Source of the DNA: Candidatus Latescibacter anaerobius SCGC AAA252-E07
Lineage (GTDB): Bacteria; Latescibacterota; Latescibacteria; Latescibacterales; Latescibacteraceae
Assembly: GCA_000403035.1 (NCBI GenBank)
Contig: AQSL01000074.1
Location: 1 to 8,328, forward strand
Length of the DNA: 8,328 nucleotides
Reading direction: 5' to 3'
The notes below the pieces were generated by a model. The model made no database searches, was not told where the DNA came from, and saw only the letters and a list, made by a program, of their open reading frames with translations. Each line of letters begins with the position of its first letter. Within the stretch, counting starts at the first letter, position 1. Of the stretch, positions 1 through 6,257 are shown one piece after another. The position numbers and the translations under genes are program-made.

Positions 1-70
1 GGAATTCTTGACTTTCTCCCATAACAATCATATCATTAGGAACTTAAAGATGATTGGGGAAAAATCTTCA

Positions 71-215
71 TTTTAAAAGTCCTGTGAAAAACAATAAGGT
101 TCAGGATGTAAGCTGTCAAGGGTCAGCGCGAAGCGTTTATTTACAAGCCCTTTACAGCAACAAACGATATATTTTTCATTACAGGGTGCGTGAAAAAGGA
201 CTTTTTCACCGCCCT
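71..215 (+). repeat. Dispersed two-hairpin intergenic repeat, copy A
   Basis: First of four related intergenic elements. It opens with a conserved TTTAAAAG, a short variable stretch and TGTGAAAAAC. A first hairpin follows, with arms GCTGTCAAGGG (112-122) and CCCTTTACAGC (148-158). These have one mismatch, and an inner stem at 123-129/133-139 is nested around a GAA loop. A conserved linker holds CAACAAACGATATAT. The second hairpin is GTGAAAAAG (190-198) against CTTTTTCAC (201-209) with a 2-base loop, extended by imperfect GGG/CCC pairing. Hand alignment to the reverse complement of copy C shows only two substitutions and a 2-base indel from about 138 to 209. No protein is supported: the 63-codon open frame across it has no ribosome binding site. 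The rest of 1-421 holds no gene, only AT-rich DNA and the leader of the next gene. Confidence 0.85.
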
Positions 216-421
216 CTTACAACAGTACATTCATATTCACACTGATCCGGTCATATTCATTGTTGTAGCGGGAAAGAAAAAAAATTGACCGAAATGTAAA
301 ATGTAAATGTTCACCTCATAAGAAAGGAGTGGTATAACACCGATTTATAAATCTCTAAGAAATGATTACTTTTGACGAACAAGAAATTTTTTAAAAATCA
401 ATAAGAAAGAAGGGAGAAAAA

Positions 422-958
422 ATGAAACGCAGCATACTTTTTCTGACAGTTGTTTTTTTCATGATCTTATACATACCCATGACCTCGATAGCTCAAACAT
501 CAGGCCGTCCCATCCAAATAGCACTCTTTCATCCTGTTCAAATCTATGATAAAGACACCTCTATTACCGGAGTGCGTATAAATATAATCTATGGTTGTAA
601 CCAGGATGTTTTCGGGCTGGATTGTGGATTTGTAAATAAATTAGAAGGCGATCTGCAAGGAGTTCAGACAGGATTAGTAAATATCGTCGAAGGGGATGTG
701 AACGGCTATCAGGATGGTTTTGTAAACCTTGTTGGAGGTAATTTTACCGGTATGCAACATGGTTTTGTCAATATTACCCAGGGGCAGTTTGTCGGTTTGA
801 GCAGCGGCCTCTGTAATTTTAGTGACAGTATGTCCGGTATTCAATTTGGACTTGTTAATATTACGAAGAATCTTAACGGGCTTCAGATCGGTCTTGTAAA
901 CTGTAATCTCGAAGGTGAACCGTTCAAATTCCTTCCTATTGTAAACTATTCGTTTTAG
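422..958 (+). CDS. LA_2272-type exported surface repeat protein
   Basis: A 178-residue secreted protein of the LA_2272 surface-repeat type, named after a Leptospira protein; its molecular function is unknown. Residues 1-24 form a signal peptide: MKR, a hydrophobic core, then a likely cut after the SIA at 22-24. Residues 33-70 match the usual opening of this family (ALFHPVQ, then G-x-R-x-N-x-x-YG). Seven units of 14-15 residues follow from about 65 to 160, each built on G-x-x-x-G-[LF]-[VC]-N, for example GVQTGLVN, GMQHGFVN and GIQFGLVN. Such short periodic units suggest a solenoid of beta strands. The end, FKFLPIVNYSF, is aromatic-terminated, as in many outer-membrane or surface proteins. The start is firm: AGGGAG at 411-416 lies 5 bases before the ATG. 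TTCACC (310-315), a 17-base gap and TATAAC (333-338) form a possible promoter. The gene is monocistronic, with a terminator 15 bases past the stop. Confidence 0.85.
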   Translation: MKRSILFLTVVFFMILYIPMTSIAQTSGRPIQIALFHPVQIYDKDTSITGVRINIIYGCNQDVFGLDCGFVNKLEGDLQGVQTGLVNIVEGDVNGYQDGFVNLVGGNFTGMQHGFVNITQGQFVGLSSGLCNFSDSMSGIQFGLVNITKNLNGLQIGLVNCNLEGEPFKFLPIVNYSF

Positions 959-973
959 ACTATTCTTAAACAG

Positions 974-1008
974 CATGGGGAGCAGCTGCTCTGCTCCCCA
1001 TGTTTGTT
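974..1008 (+). terminator. Rho-independent terminator of the surface repeat gene
   Basis: A perfect 12-bp stem, CATGGGGAGCAG (974-985) against CTGCTCCCCATG (991-1002), with a 5-base loop, followed by the T-rich TTTGTT. It begins 15 bases after the stop codon of the surface repeat gene, so it very likely ends that transcript. The stem is symmetric and could also act on reads arriving from the convergent transaldolase gene, though only an A-rich run lies on that side. Confidence 0.85.
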
Positions 1009-1076
1009 GTGAATAACCGTGAATAATTGAGTCTGTATGATAGTAAAGAACCAGGTGTCAGAAAAAATTCAGATAA

Positions 1077-1134
1077 CCATAGACAAAAATATTCCGGCTT
1101 TTCAAATCCGTGTTCATCTGTGTTTGTCTGTGGC
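1077..1134. repeat. Short dispersed repeat of the GATGAACACGGATTT type
   Basis: Lies in the convergent gap between the surface repeat gene and the transaldolase. On the minus strand it reads as three loosely tandem units (CCACAGACAAA, CACAGATGAA, CACGGATTT). The 15 bases at 1104-1118 recur exactly, inverted, at 8182-8196. CCATAGACAAA (1077-1087) can also pair with TTTGTCTGTGG (1123-1133) with one G-T pair, so the block is a loose hairpin. From memory, similar strings are common between genes of unrelated environmental bacteria; this was not checked by search. The remaining gap, about 1009-1160, holds nothing else recognisable. Confidence 0.5.
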
Positions 1135-1160
1135 AAATAATATCTTTTTGTTTTATTAAT

Positions 1161-2339
1161 TTAGAGGAAGCTCCCGACATAATCGATCATCTCCTGGGTA
1201 GCTCTGCCAAACTCTGCTTCCGTCTCCAGAAGTGATTGAATTTCGCCGAACTGATCGATACCGAATCCATCTTCCTCATAGCTTGATTTGAAATAAGGCA
1301 CCTGCAAGAGTTTTTCCAGCTTATCCCCGGGAACCGTTCTGTCCCAGCCGGGAATAATTTCACGGTCTCTATAGAGCATAATATAATTCCCCAGGATTTT
1401 CGGAGGAATAGTGTAAATAATCGGACCGCCTGCGAACATTTCCATGTGCGGATAATATTTTTCACCGTTAGAATTATGATGAATGCGGTGCGAACAATCG
1501 AGCATTTTAATGGGGAGATTACGTTCTACAAAAAGGTGAGCACATTTTTTAACAACCGCTTCGGAAGCAAAACGCAGTTCCAGCGGACTTATATCGAGAT
1601 TCATCGAATTTATATATCCCCTGAATGCTTTTGAGTCCTCGAATCTACCCGACATGTGGGTACATACGGCTCTCCAGCCGTGACGTGGCTTCTCATGTTC
1701 CGCAAGATGAATTTTACGGCCCTCGGCTACCATTTTGGCCACTGTCATAATCTGCGGCACCGTATAAACCAGTGTGGCATTTGTAGCAATACCTTTTGAG
1801 GCAAGATGTCTGAAAACCGGCATTCCCTCGGTCGAACCCGGAATCTTTATCATAACATTCGGACATAGATCCGCGAGCTCTTCCGCCATTTCTACCATAC
1901 CGGGAGTATTCCTGATAAGTCCCGGTTCCACCTGACCTGAAATATGCCCCAGTTTCCCATCGGAGGCCTCGAAAAGCGGGAGGAACTTTTCTGCTCCGCG
2001 CTTCACCACTTCATAGTAAACCATACGGTAAAGCCCATACTTGGATCTTCCCTTATATGCTTTTCTTTTTTCAACAATAACTTTATCCCACTCTTCAGTA
2101 CGGGTCTTCAACACAGTCCACGAAAGCGGGGGATTTGTGGTACAACCACTAAAAAGCCAGGTATCAACCGGTGCATCAAAGAACATACTCTCTGTCTCGG
2201 CATTGAACCATTTTTTGTCTTCCTCTGAAAACGACTTCGGGAAATCTTCCTTGTAATTCGGCCAGACAAGAGGAGATGAATCCCACCATATCTCTGTTTC
2301 AGTGTTAAGCGCACATAATCTTCTCCAGGGATTATCCAT
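1161..2339 (-). CDS. Transaldolase-family aldolase, long form
   Basis: A cytoplasmic protein of 392 residues in the transaldolase / fructose-6-phosphate aldolase family. These class I aldolases use a Schiff-base lysine to move or release a three-carbon dihydroxyacetone unit, as in the pentose phosphate pathway. Visible landmarks, in family order: Asp20 in IWWDSS; TTNPP at 67-71, the family's TTNP signature; Glu138 in GQVEP; the active lysine Lys165 in MIKIPGSTEG; TNATL at 186-190; and a phosphate-binding SGR at 230-232. It is longer than standard transaldolase (about 320 residues) or the short TalC type (about 220). The additions are an N-terminal segment and roughly 120 residues after the SGR motif, which include a Cys/His-rich stretch, DCSHRIHH (281-288). 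AAAGGAG sits 7 bases before the ATG, so the start is firm. It stands alone, convergent with the upstream gene. The class is clear, but substrate and exact reaction cannot be read from sequence. Confidence 0.85.
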   Translation of the reverse strand: MDNPWRRLCALNTETEIWWDSSPLVWPNYKEDFPKSFSEEDKKWFNAETESMFFDAPVDTWLFSGCTTNPPLSWTVLKTRTEEWDKVIVEKRKAYKGRSKYGLYRMVYYEVVKRGAEKFLPLFEASDGKLGHISGQVEPGLIRNTPGMVEMAEELADLCPNVMIKIPGSTEGMPVFRHLASKGIATNATLVYTVPQIMTVAKMVAEGRKIHLAEHEKPRHGWRAVCTHMSGRFEDSKAFRGYINSMNLDISPLELRFASEAVVKKCAHLFVERNLPIKMLDCSHRIHHNSNGEKYYPHMEMFAGGPIIYTIPPKILGNYIMLYRDREIIPGWDRTVPGDKLEKLLQVPYFKSSYEEDGFGIDQFGEIQSLLETEAEFGRATQEMIDYVGSFL

Positions 2340-2409
2340 GTATATCTCCTTTCAAGTATCTTTGTTTATTGTATAGAGTATTTGAGTTGAAAAATGAAAA
2401 TAAAAAATC

Positions 2410-2438
2410 AATATAATAGTATTATCAGGTATTTTCAA
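2410..2438 (-). promoter_or_regulatory. Possible sigma-70-type promoter of the transaldolase gene
   Basis: On the minus strand, TTGAAA (2433-2438), a 17-base spacer and TATATT (2410-2415) match a housekeeping promoter well. Transcription would begin about 65 bases before the start codon. The region is AT-rich, so chance matches are likely. Confidence 0.35.
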
Positions 2439-2567
2439 GCCATAGTTTTTATCTGACTATGTGGTTGAAAAAAATAACACATAATTGTATAAATGTATCA
2501 GGATGAATTCATCCATTTTTTGGTATGTCTGAGATTGCCACATAGTTTTTTTATAAAATAAATGATG

Positions 2568-2666
2568 TAACTCACCCCCTAACTCTCTCTCTATGCATAG
2601 AGAGGGGGAACTGGCTGGGTGGTCATCCCCTCTCTTTTTGTAGAGAGGGAAACGAGGAGTGAGTTA
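2568..2666. repeat. MITE-like palindromic element
   Basis: A roughly 99-bp unit bounded by perfect 8-bp inverted ends, TAACTCAC (2568-2575) and GTGAGTTA (2659-2666), with weaker pairing just inside. It contains two hairpins. The first is an 18-bp perfect palindrome (2587-2604) centred on ATGCAT. The second has arms CCCTCTCT (2628-2635) and AGAGAGGG (2642-2649). It encodes no protein, and no clear target-site duplication is seen. The layout is that of a miniature inverted-repeat or cruciform element. From memory, pyrimidine-rich CCCCTCTC/GAGAGGGG units flanked by CTCAC occur between genes in several phyla, but this was not checked. Outside it, the 2340-2856 spacer is AT-rich and gene-free. It also holds TGTGAATAA (2700-2708) inverted against TTATTCACA (2733-2741). 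Confidence 0.6.
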
Positions 2667-2856
2667 ATATATAATTTGAAAAACACAATTTATTTTGTCT
2701 GTGAATAATCCGAATAAGGCATTCAATATGTTTTATTCACAATAATTATGAAAAAGTAATTGCAATCACTTTTCGTTTATTGTATTTAAAGGTATGTTCC
2801 AGTTCGCTATCCTTCGTAAAAAATGTTACACAGGTACAAAAACTTCTTGAACTGCT

Positions 2857-3126
2857 ATGATAAATCTCCTTTGTAAAGCTTGTGTAAATACCTGTAAACA
2901 GGATGAATCGGTTAAGATTATTAACTGTCCGAAATTCAGGAAGAATCCTTCCGAAAAGGAATTCGGCGAAATGCTTGACGATCTGGATTCTGCAGAAAAA
3001 AACGTAAAAAATATCCGGAAAAGGGTAAAAGGAATTATTTCAAAAACATTTTCTGAAAATTCCGACAAACCGTCTGAAAATGAAAATGATATAAATGAAA
3101 CTATAAAAGATGAAGCAATAGATTGA
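2857..3126 (+). CDS. Small cysteine-cluster protein of unknown function
   Basis: Not recognised as a known family. The 89-residue product has an N-terminal cluster C6-x2-C9-x3-C13 followed by Cys24 in a CPKF segment, which could hold zinc or another metal. Residues 33-60 (EFGEMLDDLDSAEKNV onward) are probably a charged amphipathic helix. The tail from about 65 is rich in Asp, Glu and Asn and looks disordered. There is no signal peptide or membrane segment, so it is probably cytoplasmic. An in-frame TGA at 2848 lies just upstream and ATG 2857 is the only plausible start, yet no ribosome binding site is seen. TTGCAA (2760-2765), a 17-base gap and TATTTA (2783-2788) could be a promoter. The next gene starts 69 bases downstream on the same strand, so the two may be co-transcribed. 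The ordered cysteine pattern and sensible composition argue that it is real. Confidence 0.6.
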   Translation: MINLLCKACVNTCKQDESVKIINCPKFRKNPSEKEFGEMLDDLDSAEKNVKNIRKRVKGIISKTFSENSDKPSENENDINETIKDEAID

Positions 3127-3195
3127 TAAAAAAACAGTAGAAATTGAGTGCGGAAACCGTTTGGTTTTTTATAACATGAGGAGATGATAGTTTTT

Positions 3196-4557
3196 ATGAA
3201 AAGACGTGATATGGTGAAAACGATAACGCTCTTAAGCGCAGGAATTTCATGGTTACCCGGGACAGGTTTTTCTGCAAAAAATGATTTCAAACCACTCTGT
3301 CTCGAGTATCTTGACCGTATTGTGAAGATGTTCAGGAAAATTCGTAATCTGGAATCGGATACTTTACTCGAAGCTTCCTATCATATTGCCCGAACATACA
3401 AAAACGGTGGAAACTGTTTCTGCCAGTGGGAAACAGGGCACTCGTTCGATGGTGACATGTTCCCCGACCGTCACGGTGACACCGATATATTCACCCTGGG
3501 ATACACGATGGGTTCTCCTTCTCGTGAGCCGAAAGCGGGTGACCTCCTTCTCGTGAGCGTTTTGAGAAACCCCCTTGAGGATCCGCGCAAAAACGGCATC
3601 TTTGTAATAGGAGGTCCGACACCCTGGTGTGGCGATACCGCCAATACTGAACTGTTGACCGAGAGAAATAAAAATCTAACCATAAAAAAATATTCCGACA
3701 TCTGGATTGAAACGTATATACCCACTCTGGGAGCGCTCTTATGGCTTCCCGGCGAAACCGCTCCTCTTGGGCCGACTTCGGGAGCGCTCGGAATGGTGAC
3801 TTACTGGGCTATGATTGCGGATGCGGTTCGTATGCTCGCACATGACGGTATCAATGTTGAGGTCAAAGGGGACGAACCTCCTCTCAAAGAGAATGCCCCG
3901 TTTGTTAATCTTAACACACCGCTTGCGGCAGACTATTTCGAGGAAAGCATCCGTCAGATCGGCATGATAGAAGCCGAACTCGGCACACTCGAACGTATCG
4001 CAAAAACAGCAGCAGACAGAATCCTTTCCGGTGGGAAACTCTATGTATACAGCAGGTACCATGAGGCCCTGAGCGCTGAAGCCAACGGGAAACGCGGCGG
4101 ACTGGCACTGCTGAACACAACATATGCGGATGATGATACATTCGAGGGCTCACCCAAAGATTTCATGATAATGGGTATATATCAGCCCGATGATGAAATT
4201 GACCTGAATATGCTGCAAACATTTCGCAAGGCAGGAATGAAAATCGCTTCAATCGGACCGGCAACCCGTGATGGGAGAATTCCGCAGGGAAAAACAGTAC
4301 CGAAGGAAACCGATTTTCACCTTGGATTTATGTGCGATACCTATGGTCTCTTCGCCGTGCCGGGTGTTACGAAAAAGGTCTGCCCGACTTCCGGATTATT
4401 GGTTAACCTTATGTTCTGGGCAACAGCCATCCGGCTCGCTGAAGAAATCATGGAACGTACAGGGAATACACCCGGTGTCCTGTCAACAGGTGCGGTCGTC
4501 GGCGGCGGGGAACAGCGAACAAGGAGAACGGAAGAATACCGGGCAAGAGGGTATTGA
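3196..4557 (+). CDS. Tat-exported protein with two SIS-like (phosphosugar-binding) modules
   Basis: A protein of 453 residues from the ATG at 3196. GAGGAG (3178-3183) suits this start (12-base spacing). An in-frame ATG at 3184 directly abuts GAGGAG and would place four residues before the Tat motif. MKRRDMVK, then a hydrophobic stretch to about residue 20 and GTGFSA at 22-27, look like a twin-arginine signal. The mature part resembles the SIS fold, which binds phosphosugars in isomerases and regulators. The likeness is clearest at residues 276-355: GGKLYVYSRYHEALSAEA, then GKRGG, then a hydrophobic strand after SPKD. A similar block lies at 71-122 (GGNCFCQWETGHSFDGDM, DRHGD, GDLLLV). Both halves end in a PTSG helix start (193-196 LGPTSGALG and 397-400 VCPTSGLLV). 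This suggests an internal duplication, a pseudo-dimer. Cofactor and substrate are unknown. It may be co-transcribed with the small gene upstream. The export signal is firmer than the fold call. Confidence 0.65.
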   Translation: MKRRDMVKTITLLSAGISWLPGTGFSAKNDFKPLCLEYLDRIVKMFRKIRNLESDTLLEASYHIARTYKNGGNCFCQWETGHSFDGDMFPDRHGDTDIFTLGYTMGSPSREPKAGDLLLVSVLRNPLEDPRKNGIFVIGGPTPWCGDTANTELLTERNKNLTIKKYSDIWIETYIPTLGALLWLPGETAPLGPTSGALGMVTYWAMIADAVRMLAHDGINVEVKGDEPPLKENAPFVNLNTPLAADYFEESIRQIGMIEAELGTLERIAKTAADRILSGGKLYVYSRYHEALSAEANGKRGGLALLNTTYADDDTFEGSPKDFMIMGIYQPDDEIDLNMLQTFRKAGMKIASIGPATRDGRIPQGKTVPKETDFHLGFMCDTYGLFAVPGVTKKVCPTSGLLVNLMFWATAIRLAEEIMERTGNTPGVLSTGAVVGGGEQRTRRTEEYRARGY

Positions 4558-4850
4558 GGGTTGTACATAGTTGGTTACTTTTCTCTTTCATTTTTTCCGG
4601 ATTTCTTCTCGCTTACGGAACGTTTCGTATCCTTACAGACAATGAGTTTTCTCTTCATCATTTAATCCACCCGGATCATATCTTTCTTTTTTATATACTA
4701 ATTGGAAATAAAGCTCTCCAGGTTTCTCATCTGTTGTGATACGTTAACGCATGCTGAGCGTAACTCTTATTTGTTTGTAAATAAAATTATTACATAGTAT
4801 ACTTTATATTGTTTGCATGGCTGTAATCATAAGTATTGTTTTATTCAGTT
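4558..4850. other. Gene-poor spacer after the SIS-like gene
   Basis: No supported gene. An open frame of 61 codons starting with TTG inside the SIS stop region has a hydrophobic translation, but no ribosome binding site or family resemblance. An AT-only stem, TTATTT (4767-4772) against AAATAA (4779-4784), and an imperfect GTTAACGC/GCGTAAC dyad (4743-4763) are visible. Neither is a convincing terminator. The repeat copy B follows directly. Confidence 0.5.
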
Positions 4851-4980
4851 CTAAAAGCGTGGTGAAAAACTCATACCTTCGAGATGATATGCTGTCAATG
4901 GCCGGCTTGTCTTGCCCTTGACAGCACCACAGTCATATATTGCATACCGGGGCGCGTGAAAAGACTTTTTTACCGCCCTC
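4851..4980 (+). repeat. Dispersed two-hairpin intergenic repeat, copy B
   Basis: A shorter, more diverged copy in the same orientation as copy A. It keeps CTAAAAGCG then GGTGAAAAAC. It also keeps the first hairpin, with perfect arms TGCTGTCAA (4890-4898) and TTGACAGCA (4918-4926). The linker TCATATATTGCATAC and a second hairpin (GGGCGCGTGAAAAG against CTTTTTTACCGCCC, 4950-4979, imperfect) follow. The inner stem present in copies A and C is lost through a short deletion. It ends 23 bases before the start codon of the glycosyltransferase gene, so it probably lies within or next to that gene's leader. Confidence 0.7.
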
Positions 4981-5003
4981 CGAAACGATCCAGGGATTTT
5001 CGA

Positions 5004-6002
5004 ATGTCCTCAATCGCAATAGTTCAAACAGCATTCATCGGTGATGTTATACTCGCTACCCCGCTCTTTGAAGCTGCCCGGAACGCCATGCCCGGCGAAA
5101 TGATTATCGGGCTGGTCAGAGCCGGATGCGAGAACATCCTTGAGAACAATCCGTTTGTGGATAAGATAATCGTCTGGGACAAACACGGCAGAGACAGTGG
5201 TTTGAAAGGTTTACTCCGTATATCCTCCGAACTTCGAAAGCATGGAATTCATACCGCCCTCGTTCCGCACCGTTCACTGAGAACCGCCCTGGCGCTCCTG
5301 TTTTCAGGCATTGATGTCAGGGCCGGATTTAGAAAAGGAGGCGGGGCTTTCCTGCATACCGTCAGGGTACCCTATATAACCGGTATACACGAGGTCGAGC
5401 GTAATCTCATGCTTGCCGGAAAACTTGGCTGGAAGACGGATAACTGCAAACCTGCGATTTTCCCGGATGATAATGACAGAGAAGTTGTCGACGGAATGCT
5501 TGGAAATATCGCTGATTACTGTGTTCTGGCACCGGGTTCGGTCTGGGCGACAAAGATGTGGCCGGGGGATTTTTATGTGCAGACCGGCTCGTTTTTTGCT
5601 GAACGCGGGATGACGGTAGTGGTAAGCGGAGGACCGTCCGACAGGGAAATCTGCCGGTCCGTGGCACTCGAAGTTCATGGAGCGATTGATGCATGCGGCA
5701 GGTTGACGTTGAGACAGTCGGCGGAGCTTTACCGCCGCTCGAGGTTTCTGCTCACCGGGGATACCGCTCCACAACATCTTGCAGCAGCGGTTGGCGCGCG
5801 TGTCTTTTCAATATTCGGCCCGACTGTCAGGGATTTCGGGTTCTGGCCCTATACCGAACGGGGAGTGATAATTGAGGAAAATATGGAATGCAGGCCATGC
5901 GGTATACACGGCCATACTACATGTCCCCTTGGAACACATGCATGTATGAAAAACATTTCACCTGATAAGGTAATAAAAATTATTGATGAAATAATCGGTT
6001 GA
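5004..6002 (+). CDS. Glycosyltransferase family 9 (ADP-heptose:LPS heptosyltransferase-like)
   Basis: Probably transfers a heptose or similar sugar from a nucleotide donor to a lipopolysaccharide core or other surface glycan at the inner face of the inner membrane. The 332-residue length suits GT9. N-terminal domain: IAIVQTAFIGDVILATPL, where Asp14 lies at the position of the catalytic acid of heptosyltransferases. C-terminal donor-binding domain: LAPGSVWATKMWP (175-187, Lys184), VVVSGGPSD (205-213) and TGDTAPQHLAAAVG (251-264). The end has the family's cysteine pattern C296-x2-C299-x7-C307-x6-C314. The frame is open from 4884, but ATG 5004 is preferred. AGGG at 4992-4995 lies 8 bases upstream, similarity to the family begins there, and the extra 40 codons would be read through repeat copy B. 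It stands alone, with no other LPS gene in the window. Acceptor and sugar are not determinable, so WaaF or WaaC cannot be chosen. Confidence 0.88.
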   Translation: MSSIAIVQTAFIGDVILATPLFEAARNAMPGEMIIGLVRAGCENILENNPFVDKIIVWDKHGRDSGLKGLLRISSELRKHGIHTALVPHRSLRTALALLFSGIDVRAGFRKGGGAFLHTVRVPYITGIHEVERNLMLAGKLGWKTDNCKPAIFPDDNDREVVDGMLGNIADYCVLAPGSVWATKMWPGDFYVQTGSFFAERGMTVVVSGGPSDREICRSVALEVHGAIDACGRLTLRQSAELYRRSRFLLTGDTAPQHLAAAVGARVFSIFGPTVRDFGFWPYTERGVIIEENMECRPCGIHGHTTCPLGTHACMKNISPDKVIKIIDEIIG

Positions 6003-6101
6003 AATTGAAATGCTGACAGATTACACTCATAAAGAGTGAATTTTATTCATGATCGAGGATGTATATTTTAGTCAATCGCACTTAATACATTAAATTACGA
6101 A

Positions 6102-6243
6102 GAGGGTGTGTGAAAAAGTCCTTTTTCACACACCCTGTAATGAAATATATCGTTTGTTGCTGTCAAGGGCTTGTAAATCAACGTTTCACGTTGACCTATG
6201 ACAGCTTACATCTTGACCCTGATAGTTTATCACCAACCTTTTA
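6102..6243 (-). repeat. Dispersed two-hairpin intergenic repeat, copy C (inverted)
   Basis: The best-preserved copy, opposite in orientation to A, B and D. Plus-strand order: a perfect 16-bp hairpin (6103-6118 against 6121-6136, loop TC) made of AGGGTGTGTGAAAAAG and its complement; the ATATATCGTTTGTTG linker; then the other hairpin, arms GCTGTCAAGGG (6159-6169) and CCTATGACAGC (6195-6205). A perfect inner stem is nested in the second (TCAACGT 6178-6184, ACGTTGA 6188-6194). The AAGGGG serving the next gene starts at the element's edge, 14 bases before that start codon. The long hairpin lacks a following T run, so it is not a standard terminator. Upstream, 6003-6101 holds only a weak CACTC/GAGTG stem (6024-6038) before TTTTATT, a doubtful terminator for the glycosyltransferase. 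Confidence 0.88.
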
Positions 6244-6257
6244 AGGGGAATATTGAA

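Noticed and set aside
8..36. TTGACT, 17 bases, TATCAT: a good promoter match
   Set aside because: No gene begins within a reasonable distance, and it would have to transcribe through repeat copy A to reach the gene at 422; probably chance.
54..245. 63-codon open frame
   Set aside because: It is mostly repeat copy A, has no ribosome binding site, and the same DNA in copies B and C has indels that break the frame.
2826..3290. 154-codon minus-strand open frame
   Set aside because: It is antisense to the cysteine-cluster gene and the start of the SIS-like gene, and its Phe/Ser-rich translation is a shadow of A-rich sense DNA.
4554..4739. 61-codon hydrophobic open frame overlapping the SIS-like gene's stop
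   Set aside because: TTG start, no ribosome binding site, no recognisable family, and hydrophobicity explained by T-rich DNA.
4884..5003. Longer N-terminus of the glycosyltransferase
   Set aside because: It would be translated from repeat copy B; family similarity and a ribosome binding site both point to ATG 5004.
6103..6136. Perfect 16-bp hairpin as the glycosyltransferase terminator
   Set aside because: No T run follows on the plus strand, and the same hairpin belongs to repeat copies far from any gene end.
6198..6257. Longer N-terminus of the radical SAM protein
   Set aside because: These 20 codons lie in repeat copy C, and AAGGGG is well placed for ATG 6258.
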